Source: Trichomonas vaginalis G3
Taxonomy: Eukaryota; Parabasalia; Trichomonadida; Trichomonadidae
Length of the DNA stretch: 64,000 nt
NCBI RefSeq assembly: GCF_026262505.1
Contig: NC_067208.1
Span: 930,001-994,000 of the forward strand
Direction: 5' to 3'
Shown here: piece by piece, positions 1-11,200 of the stretch
Position numbering within the stretch: position 1 is the stretch's first letter
Layout: every line of letters begins with the position of its first letter
Made by a program: the position numbers and the translations under genes
The notes under the pieces: generated by a model
Databases searched by the model: none
Told to the model about the DNA's origin: nothing
Seen by the model: the letters and a program-made list of their open reading frames with translations, nothing else

Positions 1-1562
1 ACGTTGTATTGTTTGATAGAAAAAATTGTTTTCTCAAGTTCTTTTTGAAAGCAGTCAAGAATATAATTTTTGTAGCTATCAGTGATAACGGTTTTTATAT
101 GGCGCTCGATCTTCTGGTTATTTTTGATGGCGTTATATTTATCTAATTGGATTTGAGATATCTTCTTAATAGCTTCATAAATGTTTGGATGTTTTAACGA
201 AGAAAATTCTGAATGCATACTCTCGAGGCAATCATTAGTGAATATTGCAGTTGCATTATTATATTGAGATATTAAATTGTAGTGCGGCAACCAAACTTTG
301 TTGAAATAATCAATATAATCTTTGATCGAATCAACTTTATTTTGATTAATTATATGCATTGTAAGTACAAATTCTTCATGAGACATGAATGGAGTAATAG
401 AATATAGCTTAAATAAAGAATTTTGTAAAGTATTGAAATTTTTTGTATAAAGTGCTACAAGTTTCCTGTGTAAAGCTTGTTTGAAATGAAATAGGCATCC
501 AATTATACGGACTTTAGGGAAAATTTGTTGAAGTGCCTCTATCATTCCCTTTTCAAAATCACAATGAATTTGAATTAGCTTTGAAAATTGAATACCCTTG
601 ACAGTAAAAATATATTCAAATGCCTTCTTATAAGATTCAAATGTGCGGTTTTTCATGAATATAAATAAAAGTGGTAGATATTGATTTGTTGAAGGTTCAC
701 AAATCATAATTGTTAGCATCTGTCCTTTTTGAAAATGTTTTGGTGTAATTTTAAAAGTTCCATCGCAAAATAAATCTGTGGCTTCTTTTGCAAATTGAAT
801 TGCCTTCTCAAAACCAAAAAACATCGTCTCACAATTTGCTTGAAAATCATGGCCAATGAAAAACTGCTCGCCATTTATTAAACAAAAATTAGCAATTTCA
901 TCGTCTGTAATTTTTTCTCCAACAGAAAATTTTCTGGACTTATTATAAACTTCCCTGACCAATGAATCTTTAATTAATGGGTTTTCATCAGTACCAACAG
1001 CAAGTTCTGTCATAAATTTTTTAATCTGCTGAAAAGTGCCGTTGTCTTCAGAAAATTTTGCCATTGCCTTATTGTATATTTCTGTCAGAGTCATTGATTT
1101 ATGAAGATCATTTTTTTCATTTTGTAACTTTTTAAATTGTCTGCATTCGGGTATATGTTCCTTTTGTAAATCTTCGGAAACTGAACTGTTCTCAATTTTA
1201 ACTAAATAACGTGCTTGACAAGAATGATCGATGCAACGGTAGTAACGTTCAATATTATTTGAATTAATAATATTTGTATGATCATGCGAATAAAGCATAT
1301 CTTTGCGAACAATTGTATCAGGATATTTTCCAGTAACTGCGGGAATATTTTTAACTGCAATATAACTAAAATATCTTCTGACAGCTTTAGATTCATTTTC
1401 GGCGTATTTAATATTAAAATATTGAAGAACTTGTTTGATTATATTCGTTTTTTCATCTCTCGATGTTGATTTTTGGTATTTATCAGATTGTTCCCTGATA
1501 AATATTTTATTTTCGTCTGTAAAGTTTGCTCTTTTTTGATTAAATATAGATGATTTTCCCAT
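1..1562 (-). CDS. MULE-type DNA transposase, C-terminus cut by window edge
   Basis: An uninterrupted reading frame starts at the ATG complementary to 1560-1562 and stays open to base 1, giving about 520 codons with no stop inside the window. An N-terminal region with a Cys/His pattern like a FLYWCH or FAR1-type zinc finger (RYYRCIDHSC, then H and C further on) lies near residues 105-140. The MULE catalytic region follows: DLFCDGTFK with the first acidic residue, then IQIHCDFEKGM with the second, then GCLFHFKQAL, the usual C-x2-H motif. The third acidic residue probably falls near ECLESMHSE or beyond the edge. The enzyme would cut and paste its own DNA in the nucleus. I see no break in the visible part, so this may be an intact or recently active plain DNA transposon. 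Confidence 0.8.
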   Translation of the reverse strand, partial: MGKSSIFNQKRANFTDENKIFIREQSDKYQKSTSRDEKTNIIKQVLQYFNIKYAENESKAVRRYFSYIAVKNIPAVTGKYPDTIVRKDMLYSHDHTNIINSNNIERYYRCIDHSCQARYLVKIENSSVSEDLQKEHIPECRQFKKLQNEKNDLHKSMTLTEIYNKAMAKFSEDNGTFQQIKKFMTELAVGTDENPLIKDSLVREVYNKSRKFSVGEKITDDEIANFCLINGEQFFIGHDFQANCETMFFGFEKAIQFAKEATDLFCDGTFKITPKHFQKGQMLTIMICEPSTNQYLPLLFIFMKNRTFESYKKAFEYIFTVKGIQFSKLIQIHCDFEKGMIEALQQIFPKVRIIGCLFHFKQALHRKLVALYTKNFNTLQNSLFKLYSITPFMSHEEFVLTMHIINQNKVDSIKDYIDYFNKVWLPHYNLISQYNNATAIFTNDCLESMHSEFSSLKHPNIYEAIKKISQIQLDKYNAIKNNQKIERHIKTVITDSYKNYILDCFQKELEKTIFSIKQYN

Positions 1563-1615
1563 TAAAAAATGAAATGATGCAAAATTTACGAAAACCGTTC
1601 GAAAATTGAATCAAA

Positions 1616-1680
1616 AATGAAAAGTAATACTTAAATGAGGAATTCTTTGAGATATTGGTCTTAGATTGAATGTAGCGTCA
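1616..1680. repeat. 65-bp direct repeat, copy 1
   Basis: The 65 bases here, beginning AATGAAAAGTAATAC and ending TGTAGCGTCA, recur exactly or nearly so at 1783-1847. The pair lies between the MULE start codon and the start of the next gene, with 102 bases between copies. It could be a duplicated 5' leader or a subterminal repeat of the MULE. There is no other gene in 1563-1896. Confidence 0.8.
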
Positions 1681-1782
1681 TTCTTATATAGAATATATAT
1701 TCATATCATCGGAAATATGATAAAAAGCATATAATAAATGTCAAAAAAGTGAACAAATAAGCAAAGATATTTTTTAAAAAAC

Positions 1783-1847
1783 AATGAAAAGTAATACTTA
1801 AATGAGGAATTCTTTGAGATATTGGTCTTAGATTGAATGTAGCGTCA
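1783..1847. repeat. 65-bp direct repeat, copy 2
   Basis: Second copy of the 1616-1680 repeat, in the same orientation. It ends 49 bases before the start codon at 1897, so it may carry upstream regulatory sequence of that gene. Confidence 0.8.
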
Positions 1848-1883
1848 CAAATTTCACAAATATAATTTACTATACAATTTTAT

Positions 1884-1890
1884 TCATTTT
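1884..1890 (+). promoter_or_regulatory. Trichomonad initiator (Inr)-like site
   Basis: TTCATTT matches the trichomonad initiator TCA-Py-(T/A), with the central A 11 bases before the ATG at 1897. Very short 5' leaders after an Inr are normal for this group. Confidence 0.55.
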
Positions 1891-1896
1891 TTTAAA

Positions 1897-3003
1897 ATGG
1901 CTGACGACAGTCTGTATCAACTAACTCAACTAGTCAAGCATAATGATTATTCTTCGGATTCATTAAATCAACTTTATCAATGCATAAGTACAATGACAGA
2001 AAGATCAATTGGATGCTTGAATTGGGATAAATTTTTCAAAAAAATCACAGTGACTGATGAAGTTCTTTTACATTTTTTAGCATCCGTTTTAAACATTGAA
2101 AAGATATCAGAATGTTTCAAGGATTCTATTTTTTATCACAATATTAATCTTGAAAAATTCAGTAATTTAACTGAAACAGAACAACAAACAATTTTAAATT
2201 CCTACAAAGCGGATAAATTTACATATTACATAATGTGCTCACAAATTGTAAAATCAAACTGGAACAATTTATCCCAAACTTTAGTTAATATTGCAAATCA
2301 ATATTTGCCATTTTTAGATGAAGAAAAGCAAATATATATATTTACTGAAATAACTGGCAATTATCAAAATTTTGAAATTTCAGTTGCAAACTTGTTACTT
2401 TTTTATGAAAACAATGAAGAAAAATTAAGCAACTGTTTTAATTTAACATTGTTCCAGCAAATTTATTCCAAAAATGGAATCGAGCAAATGATATTTTTTG
2501 CTGCAAATACAATTTGTTGCAATAACACTTCTATCAATTTTTACAATCTCCTTGAAATTGAAGAAATGAATCCATTTGATTTTTTTTATTTCTCAATTCA
2601 ATATAAAGAGATATTAAATTGCGATGATTTTCCAAAAGTTACAGAAGTAATCACAGGTTTAATCTCAGCTTCAAATATTAATGCTATTATGCGAATTTGC
2701 CAAAAAATTTTGGATAAAATTACATTTTATAAATGTAATTATTGCCATATTACCTCAATATGGAATTTTATCACAAATGCAGCAATAATTCTTCCTGATG
2801 AAGATTTATTAATCAAATTATTAAAATTCATAGAAAAAACAGAAAAAGCAACAGATGAATTATTCGAACCGGAGAATGATTTGGGTTTCTATGAATATTT
2901 AAATTCGATTTTCTCAGATATTACATCTGCGAGAAATAAGCAATTTCTCTTGGAATTTCTAAATACCCATGAAGATGACTTCACTTATGATCAAACATTG
3001 TGA
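1897..3003 (+). CDS. Unknown helical protein, 368 aa
   Basis: A 368-residue protein that I do not recognise. It is rich in Leu, Ile, Asn, Phe and Cys and reads as a chain of amphipathic helices with spaced Leu/Ile, as in alpha-solenoid (ARM/HEAT-like) proteins. There is no signal peptide, no membrane segment and no catalytic motif that I can see. The start is supported by the initiator-like site 11 bases upstream. It lies head to head with the MULE gene. Codon use is AT-rich like the neighbouring host genes, so I take it as a host gene, though an accessory gene of the transposon is possible. Function unknown. Confidence 0.6.
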   Translation: MADDSLYQLTQLVKHNDYSSDSLNQLYQCISTMTERSIGCLNWDKFFKKITVTDEVLLHFLASVLNIEKISECFKDSIFYHNINLEKFSNLTETEQQTILNSYKADKFTYYIMCSQIVKSNWNNLSQTLVNIANQYLPFLDEEKQIYIFTEITGNYQNFEISVANLLLFYENNEEKLSNCFNLTLFQQIYSKNGIEQMIFFAANTICCNNTSINFYNLLEIEEMNPFDFFYFSIQYKEILNCDDFPKVTEVITGLISASNINAIMRICQKILDKITFYKCNYCHITSIWNFITNAAIILPDEDLLIKLLKFIEKTEKATDELFEPENDLGFYEYLNSIFSDITSARNKQFLLEFLNTHEDDFTYDQTL

Positions 3004-3700
3004 GGTCATTTTTGATCAACAAATTAATTGAAATTCCGATCAAAAAAAATTCACAAATTGGATCAAAAAAATCGAATCTCAAGTTAAAAATAAAAAATTT
3101 CTACATTTTTATCAAATTTAGATTTTTTTTTTCAAATCATGCGAATTGATTGAATAATTGCATATTTTATCCCATGCATCTAGAAGTATGTGTAATATTT
3201 TTGCTTTCATCAAGAAATTGTCGAATTTGATCTTAATTTTTTTTGAAAAATATACTTTTAGAAAAAGAAATAGTGATTGAATAGCTGCCCATGCTGTAAA
3301 AAGGTTATTTTTACAAGTAAAAAAAATTGTTATTTTTCGAGCAAGTCGAGGCTTTTTTACCATCTTATTTTTGAAAAATTTACGAAAAATTATATCTGAA
3401 AAAACGCTTCATTTTGATATCTTACAATGATAAAATACCAATGTTGCTGGGATATAATAGCTACACCTGGACATCTACTACATTAATGCGTATGACAGGT
3501 AAAGTTGATTTCAAAAGTATAGCCTGGAAAGATTACAATAAATCAACGATAATTCAAAAAAATTTCTTATAAGTTAACATAATAAAAATTTAATTTTTAT
3601 ATTTCTTGTAGTATACTTAAGTATATAATATATTTAAATCTTAGAATGAAAATTCGGGACGCCCTAGCTATTCAATTTTCCCTTAGGACGCCCATAAACC

Positions 3701-3736
3701 TCTCAAAAATGTGATGTAAATATCACAATTTTGAGA
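3701..3736. repeat. Inverted repeat (hairpin) between AGGACGCC copies
   Basis: Two 15-base arms beginning TCTCAAAA and ending TTTTGAGA pair with one mismatch around a 6-base loop. Copies of the octamer AGGACGCC lie on both sides (near 3685, 3753 and 3763). This could be a small non-autonomous element or an RNA hairpin. Confidence 0.6.
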
Positions 3737-3960
3737 AATTTACACTAGGACGCCTTAGGACGCCAACCCCCTTTTTTACCTCAAAAAATTAGATGAACCT
3801 TGGCAATTAAACTTTATTAAATAATAGTTGTTTATAAATTATATTATATTATTATTTAATATTATTTTGATAATGAAGATTTTATTTTGCAAAAATATAA
3901 ACGAAATTTTTTACCTTATGAACTTTTGATGGAAATATGCAAATTTAAAATAATAAAGAA

Positions 3961-4086
3961 AGCCGCGAGCGAAGCGATCGGCTTAGTTCGAAGATTTTGA
4001 TTCAAATCTTTGCTGATCTGTAATTCGCGGAAGCCGCGAGCGAATCGAGCGGCTTAGGTCTAAGATTTTGATTCAAATCTTTGCTT
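3961..4086. repeat. Two GC-rich hairpin repeats, 71-bp spacing
   Basis: Copies at 3961-4015 and 4032-4086 share AGCCGCGAGCGAA, a GCGATCGGCT or GAGCGGCT arm, and the tail AAGATTTTGATTCAAATC. Each copy can fold through AGCCG/CGGCT. They are much more GC-rich than the surroundings. Confidence 0.75.
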
Positions 4087-4154
4087 ATATTCCTTAAATT
4101 CTTTATGAAACTCGCAACAGTTCCATAAAAAATTTTAAATTCTAAACTGTCGAA

Positions 4155-4189
4155 ATTACCGATCGGTAATCACACCCTTCACGGGTGTG
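4155..4189. repeat. Palindrome plus hairpin
   Basis: A perfect 16-base palindrome (ATTACCGATCGGTAAT) is followed at once by CACACCC-TTCAC-GGGTGTG. The pair lies 50-80 bases upstream of the beta-helix gene. An initiator-like TCACT follows at 4190-4194. Confidence 0.65.
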
Positions 4190-4237
4190 TCACTTTTAGC
4201 TAAAATTACCCCTACTCGATTTTTTTAGCTTTTGGAG

Positions 4238-5443
4238 ATGTTAATCTTAATAGCATTGTTTGGATTGATTTCTGTAGTTAGTGCTTTTACTAGATTAACA
4301 TATACTTCCGAATTTTTAAAGATTGCACATAAAACAATAAAAGTTTTAATTTCATTATTAAATACTAACAAAGATTTCACACTCATCCATTTAAAATTAT
4401 TTAATTCGCTTAAGTTAAATACAGTCACTATCCAATATGCACAAGTTCTTGAAAGGTTTTCAGTAAACCAAATCGAAACGGGAATTAATATTTTCGATAC
4501 AACATTCATGAGCTGCCAAGCGTCAAATGATCCAAATAACGCAAATGGCGGTGGAATATATGTAAATAGCTTACACATTCCCTATTCTACGTTAACGATG
4601 CGCCACGTTTGTTTCCACAACTGCCATGCAGCAGGAAGTGGTGGTTGCACATATGTACTCGTAAATATACTTCTACAATCTTACGTTTTAGCAAAAAATT
4701 CATACGCACTTTCAAACCAAGCATTCTCTTTATATTCTACATTCGGAAGTATCAATTATACGACAGCCTGCGAATGTGGCATACAACCATCAAAATACGA
4801 AGTCCAGAATACTGTTGGAATTGGAGGAGGGTTCTCCAGCTTCAATCTCAACAACATATCAAATAATAAATTCGATGGCCCATCATGTATCATCAATATT
4901 TACTGCCAGGATGGCTTTAACGCATCAGAATGCATTTTTTCAAAAAACGAAGGAATCAGCGGAATTTCGTGTGATAACATTAATCGGAAGATCTTTATCT
5001 TTGACTCATATATTTACCAAAACCACTTCCAAAACGGCACAACTATTTGCTCAAAATGTCCAACAATCTTTGATAGGTGCTGGATTGAAGTTTACGAAGA
5101 TGAAATTGTCGATCATAATACAGAAGAACTTGTTATGTTTCTTAGTTGCATCTTCAATGCTAAAGAAGAAGAAGTCGGAAAATTCATCAAAAGTTCACAA
5201 TTAATTAACTGCAAATTCAATTCACATAATCTCCCAGTTATCTTTTATATCCCAAGAAAGTGTTGGGATAGAATTGATGATGCAAAACCAGCTCAAAAAG
5301 TCAATAAAATCAAACTTCGCCATTATTTGCTATCATTCTTTGCATTTGTCACTGGTGCATGCATCGTATCTATTGTCCAATTTATTTTGGTCAATAAACG
5401 TGCTAAAGAAAGACGAATTCGCGTTTTTCGTCAAGTTGTTTAA
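4238..5443 (+). CDS. Pmp-like beta-helix surface membrane protein, 401 aa
   Basis: Starts at the ATG at 4238. A hydrophobic signal peptide fills residues 1 to about 17 (LILIALFGLISVVSA). The ectodomain has the short Asn/Gly/Cys-rich repeats of trichomonad proteins related to chlamydial polymorphic membrane proteins (GGGIYVN, CFHNCHAAGSGG, ISNNKFDG), which are expected to fold as a right-handed parallel beta-helix. A single membrane segment near residues 363-385 (SFFAFVTGACIVSIVQFILV) is followed by a short basic tail (KRAKERRIRVFR), so the topology is type I at the cell surface. It looks intact. Two decayed relatives lie just downstream on the other strand. A role in adhesion is a general inference for this family. 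Confidence 0.75.
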   Translation: MLILIALFGLISVVSAFTRLTYTSEFLKIAHKTIKVLISLLNTNKDFTLIHLKLFNSLKLNTVTIQYAQVLERFSVNQIETGINIFDTTFMSCQASNDPNNANGGGIYVNSLHIPYSTLTMRHVCFHNCHAAGSGGCTYVLVNILLQSYVLAKNSYALSNQAFSLYSTFGSINYTTACECGIQPSKYEVQNTVGIGGGFSSFNLNNISNNKFDGPSCIINIYCQDGFNASECIFSKNEGISGISCDNINRKIFIFDSYIYQNHFQNGTTICSKCPTIFDRCWIEVYEDEIVDHNTEELVMFLSCIFNAKEEEVGKFIKSSQLINCKFNSHNLPVIFYIPRKCWDRIDDAKPAQKVNKIKLRHYLLSFFAFVTGACIVSIVQFILVNKRAKERRIRVFRQVV

Positions 5444-6048
5444 TTTTCTTTGTTTTTTTGTTCATATATGCCTAAATTATGTTTGTTTTTATTCTTTATT
5501 ATAATGCAAAACGAATATTTTATTCTTTATCTCATAATCAAAATCAAACACATTATTATGAGATAATACTATTGAAATAAATGTTAACATTGATTCTGTA
5601 AATGGTAAGAAATATAATGAAATCATTTATTATAAGACTTGACATAAGATTTAACTCATCATGATAGTTAATCATCTTCTGCAGTATTTAGGTATTTAAA
5701 AGTTATGTGCCTATCAACATGACTTTTTACATCATAAAAAGATGAATGATGCCATTTTTGCAGAAGTCCATTATCAATGAACTGTATATCATAAGAAATG
5801 ATAAGATTGTATTTATTTGTAATAGCAAGATATACTGTTCTGAACTCGGACAAAGTATCAGCTACAAGAATGAGAAACTACTGATTCAGTTTCAGTTGTT
5901 CTATTTTCTCAATTCCGAAACAATTGTTTTTGATAAAGTTGAATTTTCTTTCATAACAATATCTTAAGTATGGATATTATTATAGTCAGATTGCAGTGAG
6001 TACACCATATAAAAATATAACTTGTGTAAAAAAGATGTAATCTTATAT
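5444..6048. other. Spacer between convergent beta-helix genes
   Basis: About 600 bases, T-rich just after the stop at 5443. A 61-codon minus frame at 5668-5853 might be a remnant of the C-terminal region of the neighbouring minus-strand gene, but similarity is not evident. I see nothing else supportable. Confidence 0.4.
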
Positions 6049-7113
6049 TTACGGGTTAGATATTAAAACAACAAAAAACTCACCAATGATGTCATCTCTA
6101 TAGAAACATTCTTTCAATGAACACTTGATATCTTTGGTATTAGTATTTAAAAATATAAAGAATAAATCACAAAGATATGCATGATAAATATCTAGAGAGT
6201 TATATTTAGATGTCTTCTGATTATTTTCATTTCTATCATATATAGATTCATAAATTGTTAAATTATCATAGAAAGAATTTATAACAGTGAAAGAAGAGAG
6301 ATCATAACAATACAATGTATATCCATTTCCAAAATTTCCTAACAATGAGCATCCATTTAATGTTGCATCGCCATATACAGCTACAATCCCACAACCTCGT
6401 AAACAAAAATTATTCAAAATATTACAATATTCAACCTTAAAATTACCATTATATAAGCCAATTATAGAAGATGTTGAAGCGTTATTACTTTCAATGGTAG
6501 AATAATTCAGATTCTGATATTTTGAATCTCCGAAGCATAATCCTGCATCATTTGAAGCAATATTTTTACTTATATTTGTAGATGAAATTCTCATATTTGC
6601 ACATTTATGATTGAAAAGATTTGAACTGCTTGAATTACCACAATCACATGCAGAACTTTCATCTACAAAGTTTAAACAGTCTGATGTAAAATTTTTCAAA
6701 TTACAAATTGAATGATGACCTTCAGAAGAAGCAGAACATTTATACGAACAAAATCTATGTTGAACAATAGAGCACTCACATTTTTCGATATATACAGCAG
6801 CTCCTTTTTCCGAATTACAGCTATCAAAGAAACACCCAGAATGCAGGATTTTAGCATAAGTTGAATTAATATTAATAACAGATGCAATATAATGTCGAAA
6901 CATACATTGGAACAGGAATACTTCATTATTTGAAAGAGAAAATTGTGGATTTTTCGTATTAGTAATATTGTTTTTGTATTCTCCTTCAAAATATAAGTTC
7001 CAGACATCTTTGGGAGCGAAATCCTTATGGACGATCCAACTATGTTCATACGATTCAATTTGCAGGGAGCTTATCTTTTTGTTTGCCCAAATCGGGCATT
7101 CAAAAAATTCATG
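6049..7113 (-). pseudogene. Decayed Pmp-like beta-helix gene, copy 2
   Basis: The frame is open for about 355 codons (stop complementary to 6049-6051). It has no in-frame ATG in the first 70 codons and no signal peptide, so it looks 5'-truncated; the first ATG is at 6903. It shares with the intact gene at 4238-5443 the Cys-rich stretch HRFCSYKC, the SSACDCG motif (ACECG in the intact copy) and NISKN-type repeats. No membrane anchor is seen at its end. It is a host surface-protein gene that has lost both ends, or an internal cassette for recombination with intact copies. Confidence 0.6.
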
Positions 7114-7285
7114 TCACGTTTTTGAACTCAATTTTTTGATCCGAATGGATATCGTTTTTGGTTATTACGATTACTTGATACATATCAAGATTAATTGGTA
7201 TTAAAAATTGGAATGTATATTTTCCATGTTGAAGTAGTTTTTCATAGATCCAAAATGCATTGAAAAGCATCGTATGTTTTTATAT

Positions 7286-8005
7286 TCAATGTTTACATAT
7301 CATAATAATGAATAGCCTACGAATAGTGCTATTGCAATTAAAGCTACTTCTCACTGAACACTTGATATTCTTTTTTATATTCATGATATTGATGCACATT
7401 GGATACAAAGCAGGGCACATAAATGCGTAATTTTTACTTATATTCGTAGATGAAAATCTAATTTTCCCAGCATAATGGTTAAAATTTTCATATCCTCGCA
7501 AAGCACCACATTCACATGCAGAACTTTCTTCCACATAATTTAAGCATTCAGTATTTAAATTTCCCAAATGACAACGAGAATGTTGTCCAGAATATCCAAC
7601 AGAACAGTTATGGAAACAAAATCTATGCTGAATAATAGAACATTCAGCACCATTAATATAAGAAGAGGCGCCATACATTTCAGAATGGCAACTATCAAAA
7701 AAACATTCAGAGTGCAAGATTTTTGCGCTAGTTTTTCTAAAATTAATAACTGTATCAATATGGTAACAAAATATGCATTCAAACACGAACAATTCATTGT
7801 TTGAAAGAAAAAGATTAGGATTGTATTCATTATTAATAATGTTATTGAATTCATATTCAAAATATAAGTTCCAGACATCTTTTTGAGCATTGTCCTTATG
7901 AAAAATTCCAAATAAGTTCATATTATTAAGTGGTTTTAAAGAAATTCTTTTGATTGCCCCAAATGGGCAATCAATAAATTTGTGCAGTTTTTTTATTTCA
8001 AAATC
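7286..8005 (-). pseudogene. Decayed Pmp-like beta-helix gene, copy 3
   Basis: Open for about 240 codons, with an ATG at 7921 only partway in. It is closely related to copy 2. Both share KDVWNLYFE, LSNNE, AKILHS.CFFDSC and SSAC.CG, and both end in a KCS-containing segment. Compared with copy 2 it lacks roughly 100 residues of central repeats. The two copies lie in tandem on the minus strand, as after local duplication. There is no signal peptide or anchor. Probably a pseudogene. Confidence 0.6.
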
Positions 8006-8205
8006 TCACAGCAATTTTTTGAGATGTTAAATCTCACTTAACAGGAATTTGATATAGACTCATTGAATTTATTGCAAGACTATGATAAACGAGCTTCATA
8101 AGACATTAGATTTGAAACAAACATCATTTAGTAAATATTTTTATTCCGTGAAGTTAAAACAACAATCTATATATTAATAAAAAACAAAATTAATAAAAAA
8201 TAGAG

Positions 8206-11200
8206 TTAAGATGACAAATATAAAGATAAATATTTGACATTAGATTCAATTTTCGAGTGTAAATCAGAGAAGTTAATCATTTGTCCTCCTGCTGATTTGA
8301 AGAATTCTAAAACAGATGAATCTTTCAACATGTCTTTGACATCATAAAGAGATGACAAAGTATTAATGATTGTAATTGATTGAGCCAATATTTCTGGATA
8401 TTGCATTTCAGGTTGTGAAATTGTGTCCAATAGACAATAAACTAATATTCTGGAGAAACTCTTAACAACAGACAAATCAATAGCATTGAACAAATCTAAT
8501 ACATAAAGAACAATCAAAGGATCTTCTTTCGGACTGATAAATGGCAAGATATTATGTTGCAAATCTGATGCTTGAAATGCTTCAGGAGATGATCTCGCAA
8601 TCGCAATCATTGTTTGCAAAACTGTTGGTTTAGAGTTCATAGAATCAACTAAATCTTGCATCAAACATGAAACAATTAACGATGCCTGTGGAACTTTGAT
8701 AGAAAACTTTGCCATGTTGATTAAAATAGTCATACAAAGACTTAAATCTGTACAATTAGGAGATAAAAAGTATTGTACATATATAGGTAAAATTCCGAAA
8801 TCAGAAATAACAGCATTACCTGTTTTATGAGTACTTAATGATCCAATGACTCTCAATGCACAATTTGCGTAATTCAAGTCATTCAAAGCATTTATTAACA
8901 GTTTTAGTGCTCCTTCTGTGATCAATGGTGTTTCCTTTGTGAACTCTTCTGATTGGAAAAGTGCAGAAAAGATCATTAATCTTTGTAATTCGTGTCCTTT
9001 CATTTGCAAAATGTCATTTAAAATAGGATGTTTCGAAATCATGTGAGGAACATTAGGAGAAGTACTTAATACATAGAACATCATTAATGCGGAATCTTGT
9101 GCACATTCCATATTCAATAAATGCTCTAAATCATCGAAAACAGTTTGATCTTCAACAATTTTATCAATGTCACTTTTCTTCATCATTGTCAATATTTTTG
9201 CAATTACAGAATGAGTTCTTGGCGATTTCAAGAAAGCCCTGAACAATATCTGTATGTGTTCAGCTCCTACCCTGTCAACAATGAATGTTTGGAACTCAGC
9301 GGGAATAACAAAAATTCCACTCAAAAGTGAAATGAAAAGTGACGAATCTTTCAAATCTTCCAAAATCACAGGAACAATTTGTACAATTGCGTTTACAGTT
9401 TCTTGGCTCCTGATGTTTTCTATAGAAGACTTATTCAAGAATTCGGATATTTCTGTATGATATTTCTTAGTTGTTTCTGTTCCGAACTTAGATAACAATC
9501 TTATAGCAAGAAATCCTGATTCTTGATCATTACTATTAAAAGATTTAATCGATTCTTCAATGAAGAAATCGAATTTTGATAATAATCTTTCAGGAACTTT
9601 AAGAATAAACTTAATAGCATAACAAAGTTGTTCTTCATTCAAAGTCTTGATCGTTTCTATTGCTTTGTCAACATATTTATCATACATGTCATCAGATAAA
9701 AGATGAGAAGCAAGAAGAAGTCTTCTTTCCGGATGTTCTGAATCGGAATCATATGAATCAAGTATTTCTTCGCCAATTAAGAAATCTCGTGTTTCATTAC
9801 TCATGTCTTTTGTAATGAAATCAACAACAGAACATAAATTTTTGTTCGATGGATTATGTAAAACAGAAGAAATGTATTTCAAGTTCAAAGGAGGTTCATC
9901 GGATTCCGCTTTCAACATCTGCGGATTTGTTATTGGCTCTTTATCATTGAAAGTGATCATTCCTGTCTCAAACAATTTGACAATCTCTTTAAATTGTGGT
10001 CTTTCTGATGGATTCGCGGCCCAACAATTAACAATCAGTCTTCTGAGGCCATCTGTTATATTTTTAGGTATCTTTAATCTCAAACCTCTGTGAACTACGT
10101 GATCTATGATCTCTGCTTGCGTTTTTTCTCGGAAAGGAATTAAATTCGTCGCCATTTCCCATAAAATTACACCATATGAGTAAACATCAACGAGTTCATT
10201 GTACTTTTTGTGTCCTAGGACTTCTGGGGCTGTATAATTTGGTGTTCCGACACTTCCTGTTAATTCTTTTGATTTCGGAGTAATTACACCACAAAGACCG
10301 AAGTCTGCGATGATTGCTGCATCGTGGTTGTCAAGAAGTATATTAAGAGTCTTTAAATCTCGATGGACAACGCCTTGTGAGTGTAAATGTTCTAATCCTT
10401 TTGCCATTTGATAGGCGAGCCTTGTTTTCTGCATAGTTGTAAGAGGCTTGCCTTGTGGCCTATGTAATCTATCGAATAATGATTGTCCTGGACAGAATCG
10501 AGTGATAATTTGATATGGTCGACGATTGTAGATTCCTGTAAGCTCAATAACGTGGCGATGCTTTAGTTTCGACATAACCATGATTTCTGAGAACAGAGAG
10601 CTAAGACCTCCGGTTGTAATTTTGTCAGGCTTAATTTCTTTCACGGCCATGTATTCGCCTGTTGAGTAGCGAGTGCCTAAAAATACTGTACCAAAACCAC
10701 CGTTGCCAATTTTAGTCTCTATTTTCATATCGTCTGGTGTAATGTTGATATCTTTAAATTGATCAAGAGCTTCTTCTAATTTGTCAGTAATAGAAGTACT
10801 TTCAATAGGACTACTCGGAGTATCTTTCGGTACCGTGGTATGACGACGCTTTTTCGGAAGATCTTGTCGAATAGAATATAATCTTTCTTCAATTAACTGC
10901 ATGATGTCTACCGCATTGGTAGCACTTAATGAATTGGAACGCATGTCTAATAGCTGATCTTTATAAAATGATAAATCGGATATTTTGTTGGCAAGATTTT
11001 GGTTTTCGTTATAGCCAATTATTGTTTCTGTATCAAATTCGAGCATTCCACACATTTCATTTAGCAACTTACGAATCTTTTCAATATCATCCATAACTTG
11101 CGAGCATTTTTTAGTTATCAAGATTTCTTTCCATTTCGGCCCAGTAAGTGCAATCAAGTCATTAACTTGATTCATCGTAAGACAATAACGCCCAAGAACA

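Larger units (their letters stand above)
3004..4237. other. Host spacer, no convincing gene
   Basis: AT-rich spacer of 1.2 kb. It holds a hairpin between copies of AGGACGCC (3701-3736), two GC-rich direct repeats (3961-4086) and two adjacent palindromes (4155-4189). A 43-codon frame at 3441-3572 (MLLGYNSYTW at its start) has protein-like composition and could be a gene relic, but I recognise nothing. A longer minus frame at 3118-3363 is low-complexity and not supported. Confidence 0.5.

Noticed and set aside
3118-3363. 81-codon minus frame in the host spacer
   Set aside because: Lys/Phe-rich AT-driven composition, no initiator-like site and no recognisable motif.
4232-4237. Upstream TTG as start of the beta-helix gene
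   Set aside because: A eukaryotic gene should use the ATG at 4238, which directly begins the signal peptide.
9145-10093. Plus-strand frames inside the kinase gene
   Set aside because: Antisense shadows of a long conserved gene with no leader signals.
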